NCBI RefSeq assembly: GCF_024713975.1 | Contig: NC_091103.1 | Coordinates: 8,063,501-8,127,500, forward strand | Source: Paralichthys olivaceus | Lineage: Eukaryota; Chordata; Actinopteri; Pleuronectiformes; Paralichthyidae | Length of the DNA: 64,000 nt | Direction: 5' to 3' | In this document: positions 1 to 20,632 of the stretch, piece after piece | How positions within the stretch are numbered: the stretch's first letter is position 1 | How the letters are laid out: each line of letters begins with the position of its first letter | Notes under the pieces: model-generated | Told to the model about the DNA's origin: nothing | What the model saw: only the letters and a program-made list of their open reading frames with translations | Databases searched by the model: none | Program-made: the position numbers and the translations under genes

Positions 1-87
1 TTAAGATTCTTACAGGGAAAGGCTATTAATTTAACTTTCACATTGATTGTTGAATGTTGATTCATTTGCCTGCCTTTTGCTCCCCAG

Positions 88-3000
88 GTGGTGAAAGTGG
101 CTCTGGACGTGCACACCAGTGAAATGTGTGGGGACATTCTTGTCTTCTTAACAGGTGAGTTCCCATTATCAGGCCCTGAGATCACATTAACCCTTAAAGG
201 TTTTTGCAAACTGAGTCTGTATTTTTCCATACAGTCATCAAATAAAAAATCATTACGCACAGAAACTTTGCACACAGATCATTTTTTACCTCTAGAAAAA
301 GCAAACATTGGATCCATCCAAACCTTAGAAGCCGCAAGGAACAAAGAGAATTTCGTCCTCTGATCGAGGAGCTGTGAAACTATTCTGGACACGTATGGTA
401 GCTCTGAGTGCTCAGACTACTCTCTGAAACGCCTGTGACAGATGCAAAAAAACACAGCAAATCGAAACATGATCCGAAAATTGAATGGCAGTTGAAAGTT
501 TGTTTGTAAACACGATTGACACAACGTGAGGTCATGTTTATTTTTGATTAACACGGACTGAACCCTTAATGCTGACAAAGTCAGCCACATGATTTCGCTT
601 TGTGTTTGACAGGTCAGTCAGAGATTGAACGCGCCTGTGACCTGCTATTTGAAAAAGCAGAGTCTATAGACTATCGCTATGATGTTCAGGACCAGACGGT
701 GGAGGGTCTTCTCATTTTGCCGCTTTATGGATCCATGCCAACTGGTAAACACACAACAGCTACACTTGTTACACCTTATTCTGAGAATGATTTTACAAAT
801 TGAAGTCAGTGTCTGCATTTTTGTTTCTGTGTTCTTGTCATAGATCAACAGAGGCAGATCTTTCAGCCTCCGCCTCCGGGAATAAGAAAGTGTGTAGTGG
901 CCACTAACATTGCAGCAACATCTCTCACTATCAATGGTATAAAGTGAGTGAGTCCTGTGGTCAATGCTTTATTATATGTAACCATCAAATTGTGACATTA
1001 AATCAGCGTTACTGAAATGTTTCCGTTGAGCCACTGTAAAAGCCACAGTCACTTTCTTCTATAGGTACATCATAGACAGCGGGTTCGTGAAGCAACTCAA
1101 CCACAACTCACGGGTGGGCATGGATATCTTGGAGGTGGTGCCTATTTCAAAGTGAGTGCTGCCATATGTAAAATATTATTTCAGACCTGCAAAGGAGACA
1201 CATTCTGCTCATATTCGGGTTCATATTTTTAATTTGGGTTATTGCTTAAAAGGTTTAAATCACTTTCCTCATACTGTCCATTGCTGCAGCTCCTCTTTTC
1301 AGCCTCTGTCTGAAACACCTGGTTTCAGCTCTGTCAAAGGGGTTTCAGTAGCTTCATGTTTTCTGTGGTGAAGAGGAGCTCTCTTTCCTGCAGACTTTGG
1401 GCTTTTTAACTTTGCACATCTTTTACATGAACAAAACTCATATATAAAACACTAGAGGGAAGAAAAGCTGAAAAAGCATAATATGTCTCCTTACAACATT
1501 TTCCTGCTAACAGTAATGGCATTAAGAAAACTTGCCAACTGAGATTTGGGCCGGATTTCGTCTGTGATTAGGAGCGAGGCTCAGCAGAGAGCAGGCCGAG
1601 CTGGAAGAACCTCAGCTGGGAAATGCTTCCGAATCTATTCCAAGGAATTTTGGGAAAAGATCATGCCTGAATATACGGTTCCAGAAATCCAGAGGACAAG
1701 TCTGACAGCAGTCGTACTCACACTCAAGTGCCTGGGTGTTCATGATGTCATTAGGTACACTGATCCCCATTCTGTGTCTGTTTGCTTTTCTAATTTCCTA
1801 ATAATTTATTTCTAAACACGCTACAGTCTAAAATAATAAGTGGATTTTTTTGTTTCAAGGTTTCCTTATCTAGACTGTCCAGAAGAGAGGTTTATTCTAG
1901 AAGCACTAAAACAGCTCTATCAATTTGATGCTATTGACAGGTGAGTGGTTTTACCTGTGAACCAAGTATTTGTTTGAATAGTTCTTCTTGGTGAGATTTC
2001 CTGAGCTCTGTGTGTCTGATGCGTGGACTGCAGGAGGGGTAGAGTGACCCAGCTGGGGGAGCTGATGGTGGAGTTCCCGCTGCAACCAGGCCTCACCAGG
2101 GCCCTGCTCAAAGCTGCCTCGCTTGGCTGCCAGGATCTTCTACTCCCTGTGGCTGCCATGCTGTCTGTGGAGAACATCCTCATCAGGCCAGGTCAGCAGT
2201 GTAGATCTTGGGTTTATTAGGGAACTTGCTTCTAAGTAAAGACTACAAGGGCAAAAACACACTTGTCTTATCTATAATATAAATGTCTAATAGCAAAGGT
2301 ACTGCAACTCGTCCATCAGTCCCTGTGACAGGAAATGATGTGTGGAGATGAAGCCCCTTATTATTATGTTCTTGTTTTTTACATATTGCGAGTGTGTCAT
2401 AGCATTTTCTATTCATATCATGCAAGATGTAACACAGACATGACACCGAGAGCTTCTCGGTTTCCGGTGCGTGACGTTGAACATGACTCACTGGGAAGAA
2501 AAAAACAAAAAGGGAAACTCCTTGTGATTTCCTCAGATATAAAACATGAGATGCAGAAACATAAACTTCTATTGAACTGGTTTTATTGCTGGAACCACCA
2601 TGCTACATTACTACATGATCAATGTGGGGGTACGGCCTCCCCTGGCTCGGGTCATTCACACCCTGACCACAACTCTATCCAATGCCCACAATGCTAATAA
2701 TGCTGGCCTTGGACACTCCTTTACAAGCTTTTGGAAAAGAGTAATTTTCCTTTTTATGATGGCAATAGCCAGTGGCTGGAGGCATCATATTTTCAGGTTG
2801 TCCTTCTGTATGGCCATCCCAAAGGTGACCTTATATGTATCTGGAAAGAAAAATATGTAGTCTGAAACAGCACTAGTTGGTGAGGGTACACAACCGCACT
2901 GCATTATTTCTAGTTTAGCGAGTTAACCCATGTTTAAAAAACAGGGTCTATCTGTATCTGGTCTCTTTGGTGTAAAAGAGGTTTAGCTTAGCTTTGACTG

Positions 3001-4595
3001 ATCTCATGTTCTCTGCAGGACACCCTGAGAAGCAGAAAGAGGCAGATAAGAAGCACAAAGCGCTGGCTAACAAAAGCGGCAGCATGAACGACTTTGCCAC
3101 ACTTCTGAGTGTGTTTCAGTCATGCAAATCCAGGTACAGTACTGAATACATTACTGCTGCAAGATAAACCTGTATTATTTGTTCTTGCTCGTATCAAGAA
3201 ATGATTGATTCATTATCACAGCTGTCATAAGTGCGGGCCTTTCTCTTGTATTCTGCAGTGACAGGCCATCTGCATGGTGTAAAGAGAACTGGATCCACTG
3301 GAGGGCGCTGAAGTCAGCCTTCAGTGTGGAGACTCAGCTGCGTGAGATCCTCCTCCGCCTCCAGAAGGTACAGCAGTGTGCCAGGTCGTTTTCACATCAC
3401 TGACTGCAGCATGACGTGTATCCGCTCTCTGTTGATGTAAACATTACAGCAGCAACGCACAGTTCGCGTTAAACCATCACAGCTGATAGATAGTTGCTCC
3501 ACACATCACTTGCATACAACATCTGAGCAGATCTGTGTTGTTAGATGTTCAACTCAAATAAACTGTACTTTATTAATGTGGCATTTGTTTACCCACACAC
3601 TGCAGAGCTATTTAATATAATTATCATTATTATTTTTATTGTCTCCCAGAAGAGAGATTTTCCTGTAGAAACATTTGATGGCAACAGGAGTGAACTCTTC
3701 AGACGATGCCTGTGCACAGGATATTTCACCAACGTTGCCAGAAGGTATCACCAGGGCTCCTTTCATTGACCCATGTTCAACTCCTCTGGTGTTTTGGGAT
3801 TCTTTTCTGGTTGAAAGTATTGTTCATTTAATTTTTTTCTATCTTACTATAGGTCTGTGGGAAAGGTGTTTTGCACTATGGATGGACATGGATCCATGGT
3901 TCACATTCATCCATCATCATCGGTAAATGTCATTTAAATAATGTTATTAATCAATCACAGTTTGAAGATACATCGTGTATGGAACCAAAACCTAAAAATC
4001 TTTGTCTCTGATTTCTCCTGCCCTCATGATTCCTCCCAGCTGTGTGACCAGGAGGCAGAGCTAACCTGGGTCATCTTCCACGAGATGCTGGTGACTTCAC
4101 GGGTGTACATCAGGACAGTGTGTCCAGTTCGATACGAGTGGGTGAAGGACTTGTTACCTAAACTCCATGAGGTGGACGTCTATGAGCTGAGCAGTGTGGC
4201 AAGAGAAGAAGTGACTGACGAAGAGATGATAAAATGGGAGACCAGGGAAGCAGCCAAAAGACCACCAGGTTTTCTAAATATTAGATAATACTAGATATTA
4301 ATTTGTGAAATTGTGTTACAGTTTTATGGTTAATCCAAAGTGGCGCCAGTGATTACCCACCTAAAGCACAGGGTGGATTAAAAGGCCCAAAAAGTGTTAA
4401 ACTGGATGAATGAATTAATAATCTGTACCAAGACTTTAATGATGATAATAAATTACCTCTGTGCTTCTTTCAGAGAATTCTACTGAGGATGCCACGAAGA
4501 AGCACGAGAAGCGAAACAACGATGCCTCTGTCAGTGATGCCCGTGCTCGCTACCTGCAGCGAAAACAACAGAGACAACAAAATAAAACTCTCTGA
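88..4595 (+). CDS. dhx40: DEAH-box RNA helicase DHX40, C-terminal part (5' exons outside window)
   Basis: Exons: 88-154, 613-744, 844-943, 1065-1151, 1572-1754, 1860-1940, 2034-2191, 3019-3133, 3259-3367, 3650-3744, 3853-3922, 4040-4268, 4474-4595. Together they give 515 codons ending in TGA, about two thirds of a protein usually near 780 aa. Visible helicase parts are motif IV ([12 protein letters not shown]), motif V ([11 protein letters not shown]) and motif VI ([10 protein letters not shown]), then the winged-helix, ratchet and OB-fold regions typical of DEAH proteins ([11 protein letters not shown]). The tail ([14 protein letters not shown]) is close to the human DHX40 C-terminus. The family is a group of ATP-dependent RNA helicases; a specific substrate for DHX40 is not established here. 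Motif V has Ala where most DEAH helicases have Glu; human DHX40 as I recall it also lacks the Glu, so this looks like a subfamily trait. The walker A and DEAH box lie upstream of base 1. Confidence 0.95.
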
Positions 4596-4660
4596 CAGAA
4601 AACACTTGCTTTTGAGTACATGATTCATGCAAATTAATATTTTTGCAATAACAAATGAAT

Positions 4661-4666
4661 AATAAA
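4661..4666 (+). terminator. Polyadenylation signal of dhx40
   Basis: An AATAAA lies 66 bases after the dhx40 stop codon, followed by a T-rich stretch. The 3'UTR is therefore short. A second nearby AATAAT overlaps it. Confidence 0.7.
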
Positions 4667-5250
4667 CTTTTTTTACATTTATGACATTGCCTCTTTTATG
4701 GTTTACTCATAATGTAGTGTGTAATGAAGCATCACTTCACGCTGCCAAGGAGATATTTATTATTGATACCACTATCATATACAGAAATACTGGGGACAGG
4801 TGGAAATTTGTTATTAACTGGGTATATTTCCCAAGATGAACTAATCATTTAAATGGAAAATCAGCATTGGTTCGAATATAGTATTATTGTTGTTGCTGTT
4901 ACTTAGAACATGCTATTTATCTTTACCTGTACAGAGGATGGTTATGTTTTTGTCTGTTTGTTTGTTAGTTAGTTAGCAGGCTTACGCAGAAACTGTTCCA
5001 CGGATGTCACTGAAACTTTGTGGAGGGGTCAGGTAAAACCTAAGGATCAAGTCATCAGATTTCGGTACAGATACAGGAATGTTTTTTAGCACTTTCTAGA
5101 TAGGACGTTTTTCAACATTTCCATTGATTTCTCAGCGAGTGGATCTTCAATCTGCAATGTTTAGAGGAATTTCTGTTTTTAAATGAGTGCAATTTGGTGC
5201 GAAACATCTGGATTTAGTGAATAAAATGTGATTTCATAAGGGGATTGCCG
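4667..5250. other. dhx40-akt2 intergenic spacer
   Basis: No gene is seen. From about 4938 to 5235 there is a degenerate copy of an interspersed repeat that recurs in this window (see the repeat entry). The rest is AT-rich and unremarkable until the CpG-rich akt2 promoter begins. Confidence 0.6.
4938..5235 (+). repeat. Interspersed repeat family C, copy 1
   Basis: It contains TTTGTTAGTTAGTTAGCAGG, 'cttacgcagaaactg' and 'gtcactgaaactttgtggag'. The same order of phrases occurs near 12296-12500 (reverse), 23170-23390, 34465-34690 and 61550-61735. The copies are strongly diverged and have no coding frame. I recognise the type as a common fish interspersed repeat but cannot name the family. Confidence 0.65.
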
Positions 5251-5951
5251 GGCCCTTGTAGTTTGGGTGTCGGTGTTGCCGCTAAAGAAAACAGGTGCTT
5301 TCCTCAGAGCAGAGTTACTGGTTCACTGAGGAGGCGGGGGCGCTGCTTTAAAACGAAGACACGCTTCACGTGAATTTGTAATCCCTCGGACAATCTGTAA
5401 TCCAGCGGTGAGCAGCTGGACTGGGGTTAAGGTTAGTTAGTGCAGGACTCGGTGTACTTTCACATCGACCGCTCAGGTGCAGTGCGTGGTGGACCCTCTG
5501 GCCTCGTACGTCACTTCCCGTCTCAGCGTGAGTCTGCGGGGCTTGTGCGCTGTCTGGCCGGGACGAGGAGGAGGGCTTCCACGCTAAGAGCAGGCAACCG
5601 TCCACACTGAACCCAGGGAGAAGAAGCGTATCTGTGCTCCGTCCGACCGGGATTTCCAACATTATTTTTTTGCAGTGAGACATAGACGGGAGCGCGGTGG
5701 ACTGTATTCTCGGTGCGGGTTACGTACGCTTCGGTGAGCCACTGCAGCAGCAACAGACTGAACACGCCGCCGCTGCGAGGGGAGAAAACAAGCGCTGTCC
5801 GCTGAAGCTGTGTGATCATTGACAGAGTTCAATACACACGGGCTTTGCGTGATAACCGGTGGGAGCTTTGTGCCGCGGACCTCTGCGCCTCTTCCTCCGG
5901 GGACCGACCGACCGAGTGGCTGGCTTTAATTTTGTCTCCCTCAAGTCTTCG
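5250..5951 (+). promoter_or_regulatory. akt2: akt2 CpG-rich promoter and non-coding first exon
   Basis: The stretch 5250-6300 is clearly richer in CG dinucleotides than its flanks, as expected of a vertebrate housekeeping promoter. A good donor, TTCG|gtaagt, ends a non-coding first exon at 5951. It would splice to the acceptor at 7765, which precedes the start codon. No TATA box is evident. The exact transcription start is not visible. A CACGTG hexamer lies at 5367-5372. Confidence 0.65.
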
Positions 5952-7765
5952 GTAAGTAGAAGCCGGGGAGATGAGGAGGAGGAGGAGGGTTAGCGAGAAG
6001 TAGCGCAAGTGGCTAACTGACATGCTAACTAGCCGTTAGCTCGAAGGCTGCTGCGTTGGCTAGCTGCCTTGTTTGGCCGTAATGCGGTCATGGTCAGTGT
6101 CCGCGCTGCTGTTGGTCTGTCTGGCGCGACGCTCGGCCCCAGATTGTCGGTAAGCTTCGGCTTAAGTGTCGAAGCAACTTGTTTATAGTTGAGCTCCGAG
6201 AGAGAAGCTAACGACCCGTGCTGAACTTTGAAGGTAACGTCTGTTGACTTTGCCTCAGTTAGCTAGCTAGCCGCTACGCCGAGAGGAGGATGAGGATGTG
6301 TTCACGTTACGGGTCGTGTTTACTTTAGAATGGCTGATGAATACAGCGTGTCATTTAAATCATTAGTCACACAGAAGTATATTACAGGTTTAATCTCGAT
6401 ACGGTTGTATTTATTGCCTCTTTGTCGTTTCTTCAAATCGTGCTAAATGTAAACTACATACCTGGTTACTTACTACAGTACCCATGTCCTGTTTGTACAG
6501 ACAAACTCTAAAATTGTTATTTACGCACTTATTTTTTTTCCCATTTATTTAATTGTATTTATAATAGATTTTTAATTTGTTAAGCACTTTGAAAGTAACT
6601 GTCCTATATTCTGTGTTTTGCATGTGGTTATTGATGCTGATAACTATTGCTATATTTTTATACATTTAAAGCCTCATACAATGTCAGTGTACCTGAGTGT
6701 GATGACAATAAAGATCTTTGAATCTTGAATAAATACAGATATAATAATGGAAGTAATAATAACAATAAGAAGATTAATAATCTGATTTTATCTTTATAAA
6801 TGAAGCCATTCAAAAAAGTCTTTGTGTCGTGCTAACTGTATTGCATGCGCTGTTACATTCAACCCCATCACTTTCACCCAAGGGCTGTGAAATTCTGGTA
6901 AACCTATTATCTAACGTAAGCTGTTCATTCAGGGCTGACCCTGATCACCAAGGCCTCCCCTCAGCGACATCCATGGGAGGTTATTGCATTTGACAAAAGA
7001 GAGCTTTTAATGCCATTTTCCTGTTTAGTAGCACCAATGCCACAATTCTCTGATGTTTATCTGGCATCAGTATAACACCATCACTATAAATCTACTGTGT
7101 TTAGATACTATACGACAGTGAGATGTCAGGTAGAGTATCATATTTTGCCTTTTAATATCCAGTTTGGTCATGATAGTCGTCGTACTCGTCCAAGTGTGGA
7201 TGCTCATGTATGAGGGCTGAGCTGACATGCACATTTCAGCAGTTTTCTTTGTTGTGGAGTTGTGTTTCAAGTCAGCACAGTTGCTCACAAGTGGAATTTA
7301 TTCACACTGCTGTGGTGACACAGTTATCAGTTTCAATCTTTGTATTCACCTCTCTTGCTGTATTGCTACTTCCTTTAGGCCCGTCGTCTGTTCAAATTTA
7401 TGTTTCAATGTTCCTCTACCACTAAAAAAAAGACAATGGGTGTAAAAAGAAAGTGCCAAAAGCTATTTGGGAAATTGAATTATAAACAGTCAGAAGTCAC
7501 GCTGCTTTTTTGGTTCACACCTTAACAAGTTAGCAGAGGTTCTTAATTTTTAACACAAAGAGTGAAAGTGCACTCATGTGTTAAAGTATTAACTGGACAT
7601 GTTGTAATTCTTGTGACGTTTTTTCCGATGTGGGTGGTTTATAGCTCTTGCCACATGAATGAATTTTGTAACTACATGTTAAAGCTACTTGAGGCATCAG
7701 TGAGCTTTGTTTCTGTATTTTCTGTCCTTCTATTAATGATATCTCTTTCTGTTCCCTTCCTCCAG
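5952..7765 (+). other. akt2: akt2 intron 1 (5'UTR intron)
   Basis: A 1.8-kb intron between the non-coding exon and the exon bearing the start codon. The first 350 bases continue the CpG-rich region; the remainder is AT-rich. No embedded gene or clear repeat was recognised. Confidence 0.6.
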
Positions 7766-7887
7766 GTATTATTTAGGTGTTTTTGTATCTGAGCCACTTT
7801 AAGGCCCTCGACCAATAGGAACAGTTTGCACATTTCCCCCAGCTTGTCTGCAGCCCCCTCCCAACCCAGACAGTCTTCTGCCCCAGC

Positions 7888-16411
<8,524 letters not shown>

Positions 16412-17750
16412 TCACTCAGACTCTTGAACAAGCAGGCAGACTAACACACAATCACAATCTCACATAACACGCTCGCACTGCTGGAGGGAATCCGAACGAC
16501 ACAAACCAAAACTGGCACAAGACACATTTTCAATTTGGTCTTAAACGCACGTGCACGCACAGGCGCACAGATATCCACATACACATATTGGCAAATCAGA
16601 CAAGATGTGGATCATCGAGTATGAAGTGAACACACAGGCTGTGAATGACTGACCTCAGCAGGTTTGTGTGCATAGACTGGCAGCTTTGTCTCTGTACGTC
16701 CTCTCAGGGCTGGCGTTAGGCTTCCCTGCAGGACCTCTGCTGCACTACACTGGGCAACACATCAGAGCCTTGACACTTTGAAAACCAGGTTATGCCAGCA
16801 AGTCCCACCTCTTTACCAGCTGTACCCTTGCTACACACACCAACATCAACCAGCCCATGCATAGACTACATACTTAGACACAAACACAAATGTACTTGGT
16901 AGAATTTTAACAAAATTAGGAAAGATTCATCAATTGTTACAGTTTTAAATGTAAAGCCATATTTCTGCTTTTTTTTTTCTTTCATTTTTTTAACAAGTGC
17001 TCTTTCTGGAACTTGCTGTTACAAATCAAGTGTGGGACAGTTCCTACCGTTGGGGGAGGGGGGAAACAGGGGGAGGGCGAGGAGGAGGGTTGCCATTTCT
17101 GTGTTTGCACTGCGTGTGTGTATGGGTGTGTGCATATGAGTGCAGGAGAATGTGTGAACAACCATTATCTTTATTTGATTCTCAACCATCCATTTGTCTG
17201 CTTTTATGCATGTTTTTAAAAAAAACAACTCAAAACTGTTGCTGGTATATTGAGGAGAAGACACTACATGGCACAATCAATGGCCTTTTTTTTTTTTTTA
17301 AAGGGAACAAGCATGTAACTTATGATCGCTTTGATTGGCTTGGCGCTAAAATTGACTCAGTCAAGATTAGAAACTGAGATCTCATGCATGGCTAATCTTT
17401 GCTTTAAATGCTGCATTAATTTAATTCAAAGTGAAACAGCGGTCAGGCTCTTGGGAGTCCAGACTGACCGACCGACGCTGCTGGTCGGAGGCGTACGTTT
17501 TTCATTAAGGCCAGTTTTGCTCTGTGTTAAAGACAGGATTCATAGAAGGAAAGAGGGAGTGAGAGACTGTACGCTTAATCACAGTTTTTCCCCCAACCCG
17601 TCTCGAGAGACAAATGTAGACATACACAGCCGGTCCAGTGATTCTCACTCCCTAGTCGAGGAGTTAGGAACCAATCTTTTGTTCATTTTCTATTTTTTAA
17701 TATCAATGTAAGTGTTTTTAAAAAATAAGCCTTTGAATGTTCCTGTATTT

Positions 17751-17772
17751 AAAAAAAAAAAAAAAAAAAAAA
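17751..17772 (+). repeat. Homopolymer A tract
   Basis: Twenty-two consecutive A in the akt2 3'UTR. It has no AATAAA at the usual distance upstream (only AAATAAG) and no target duplication, so it is not clearly a retroposed tail. Confidence 0.85.
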
Positions 17773-19374
17773 GGAAAAAGTTCAATCCTTGTCAAGCCTT
17801 CATGATGAGGCTGAAAACTTGACTGACTTGGTGGATTTTTCACACTTCAAATGATTCCACAGTTGATGTTTAGTTACTTTGGATTAAGCGTTTTCTTTAA
17901 TGCTGTATCAAAGCACTTAAATCTACGTAGGTCTATGTCTGGAGCAACAGTCTGCAGCTTTGCAGTCCAGCTCCGTGCTGCTCGAGCTCGTCGACCAACC
18001 ATCAACCTGCAGACAGGGGGCGCTAATTAAAACATCAGCTCACTTTTGAGTCTTGACATTGATCATATTGAAATGTTCTCATGTCGACACAAGTGTTTTA
18101 CAATTCCATATTGCTGGAAGAGATGTTGGTTGCGCTTTACTAAAGGAACATCAAGACCTTTTTGTTTGTCATTGTTCTGTTTTTTCTTTGTGTGTTTCTC
18201 CTTTTTTGTCCATCTATTTCTCAAATTTTGGAAGACACTTCTTGTTTAAGTATACATTATATAAAAAATATATTAAAAGTTTTTTTAAACTGCTTTCTTT
18301 TTTATTAAGTTCTTCATTTCAATGGGGTTTCCGGCCGAGGTTTGCTAGTTTAGCTGATGATCAGTCATTTGATTTTGTATGGGGAGTTAATTTCTGGTGA
18401 AATTAGCATAATTAACCTTATCTTATCTTAGCGTGTGTGAGATACACAATCCTAGTTTGGTTAAGATAAAGACAAATTTGTCCCTGAGCTTATTTCTCCC
18501 AAAATGAACAAAGTAGACGACATCCTTTATATTCTGTAGAGTTTTTGATAGAATTCTCTTCAGAGCACTCACTCAACAGCCATTTTTTGCAGGGTTTTGC
18601 TGAAGCGTTTGCTGGGACATCCCTCACGCCACATTATTTTGCTTCTATTTAAGTTTGTGTGAGTGACGGAGGGTGACTGCGAGATGTTTGAGTGAACGTG
18701 GTGAATAACACACAGGAAAAAGAGAGCAGCAGGTGTTTGACTCATCGTTGCCCCAGCTCCTGCAGACGACAATGTGATGGAATGGCTTTGATTTACAGTT
18801 TACAACTCCAGCACCTCTTCTCACTCGGCTCAGGCACAGCCATCATACTCTAGCCTAGCGTCCTGCTCTGGAAGCAGCAGGACTGGATAACAGAACCACT
18901 GCACTGTTGGGACACCACTGTGGATTTGCCTTCATTGCTATCACGGCCATAGGGGGGTGCTGCTGAACTTTTTTAATATTGGTTGTAAAGCCATACACTG
19001 AATCTTGCTGCTGGCCACGCTTTAAGCAATGCTTCACAGCTCAACATGCAAGTTAATACCCTGACCTCTCCTGTAGGCATACACAGGCACAACAAGTGCC
19101 TCTTCACTATTGTGTAAATACCAAAAAAAAAGCTTGATGAATGCAGAATTAGTAGAAGGGGAGGCCTGCAGCTTTGTAGTGTTTGATTTGCAGCTTTATT
19201 ATGGTTACCTTGCTTCTCTGTGTATTTGAATGTGATCAACAGTCACGAATGTCACACTGATGCTGGTGTAACAAGATTTTCCTTTGCTTGTTGCTGTTAG
19301 CTGAGGCTCAGAGGACAATGAAAAAAAAAAAGCAATCTTTAAGGGGAGGACATTGTCCTGGTAGACAGTCTCAA

Positions 19375-19390
19375 CCCCCCCCCCCCCCCC
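19375..19390 (+). repeat. Homopolymer C tract
   Basis: Sixteen consecutive C in the akt2 3'UTR. Runs of this length are prone to assembly length error. Confidence 0.85.
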
Positions 19391-20086
19391 TTTGCAAGAC
19401 TTTACATCGTAACGGGTGATACCTGCTACAATATGGTAGCTTATAACATTTGCAACTATAATGTGCCAGTAAACATTTTTACTGAATAAACCTCTGAGTG
19501 TTTGTCTCTTTTTTTATGCTGTAAAAACGACATACAATCTCCACCTGCTCCGCCTCAACACAGTTCACTGCAACATACAATATGGCCAAAAACTATGTTA
19601 AGATAAAACCTTTCAAATCTGTTGATATTGATTGTCATCATGAGACATGTCAATGATAACTACTGTTTCTGTCCTTTGCTCCTGAGTGAAAGTTGTGGGT
19701 TGAAACTAACATTTGATGAACAAAACTCATTTGATGAAAATGATATTGTTTATATAGCATTGAGGACATAAAGATATGTATCTGATACTCAAAGATTGGA
19801 TTTTATTTTATTTAAGGTGATGATTTGACCATTTTAGGGAAGAGAAACAAACTGCAAACCACCATTACAACATTTCGGGCCTAGAAATAGCAATGAGGCA
19901 ACTGCAGAGGGTGATAACAGAAGTATATGTATCACTACACTATGTGACTCTGGACCCTTGACTTCTGTATTTCTGTAACCCTGCGTATGACCCTAACTTG
20001 ATCACTTTGTCAGTGAGCTTTTCTTTTAGGCTTTTGTTACTAATTCCTGGGAATGTATTATGTTCAAAAGTGCTTCATGAATATTG

Positions 20087-20092
20087 AATAAA
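20087..20092 (+). terminator. Distal polyadenylation signal of akt2
   Basis: AATAAA followed by an A/G-rich stretch, 540 bases before the ccnp start codon. It is the last canonical signal before the TA microsatellite. Confidence 0.55.
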
Positions 20093-20124
20093 AAGAAAAG
20101 TGATACAAAATGGTACATGTCAAG

Positions 20125-20127
<3 letters not shown>

Positions 20128-20175
<48 letters not shown>

Positions 20176-20218
20176 TGTGTACAATGCAAATGACAGGAGA
20201 CTATATATATATATATAT
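20128..20218. repeat. TA microsatellite, two blocks
   Basis: Pure TA runs at 20128-20172 and 20202-20218, split by a short unique segment, in the akt2-ccnp spacer. Just downstream (20224-20312) the phrase 'atatggaataaa' recurs three times in slightly altered form. Confidence 0.9.
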
Positions 20219-20403
20219 GGGACTGAACATATGACTTAATATATTGAATATCTTTGGATATATGGAATAAAGTTTGAATATATTGAATGAAGTTTTGTTA
20301 TATGGAATAAAATCAGAAGTCATCCATGCACTGGCACCATGTGATGTGTAAAAGAATAAAAAGGTTATGTGATGGAAGTCATAGACTCATCGTACAAAAC
20401 ATA

Positions 20404-20431
20404 AACACACACACACACACACACACACACA
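20404..20431. repeat. CA microsatellite
   Basis: About 14 CA units immediately upstream of the GC-rich ccnp promoter area. Confidence 0.9.
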
Positions 20432-20632
20432 TGCATTTTTAAAAGCGTGGACCGGAAGTGCTCGTGCTGTGCGGTGTGGGTGCCAATCAGTGGGGTCCAC
20501 CTGCCTCACCTGTCTATATGAGCGGCTCTCTCCGGGCAGCGTGGCCGCGCTCTCTGCTCCAGGCCTCCGTCGACACCTGTGGATAAGTAGCTGCAGCGGC
20601 CCGGCACGGGAACTCTGTCTCCGGCTGTAACC
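20432..20632 (+). promoter_or_regulatory. ccnp: Putative ccnp promoter and 5'UTR
   Basis: A short GC-richer patch between the CA repeat and the start codon holds several CG dinucleotides. It contains a 'tctatatgag' sequence that could act as a weak TATA element at about 20513. The start codon context is CCATGG, a good Kozak match. Confidence 0.45.

Larger units (their letters stand above)
16412..20092 (+). other. akt2: akt2 3' untranslated region
   Basis: About 3.7 kb lies between the akt2 stop and the last good polyadenylation signal, AATAAA at 20087-20092. An earlier AATAAA occurs near 19485. I see no reading frame with family similarity, and long 3'UTRs are usual for AKT genes. The stretch contains a 22-base A run (17751-17772), a 16-base C run (19375-19390) and a Pumilio-type TGTAAATA at 19113-19120. 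The full extent of the UTR is an inference from the lack of other genes before ccnp. Confidence 0.6.

Noticed and set aside
5367-5372. E-box in the akt2 promoter as a clock link with cipc
   Set aside because: A single CACGTG is expected by chance and nothing else supports it.
17751-17772. A-tract as the tail of a processed pseudogene
   Set aside because: No matching gene sequence upstream and no flanking direct repeat seen.
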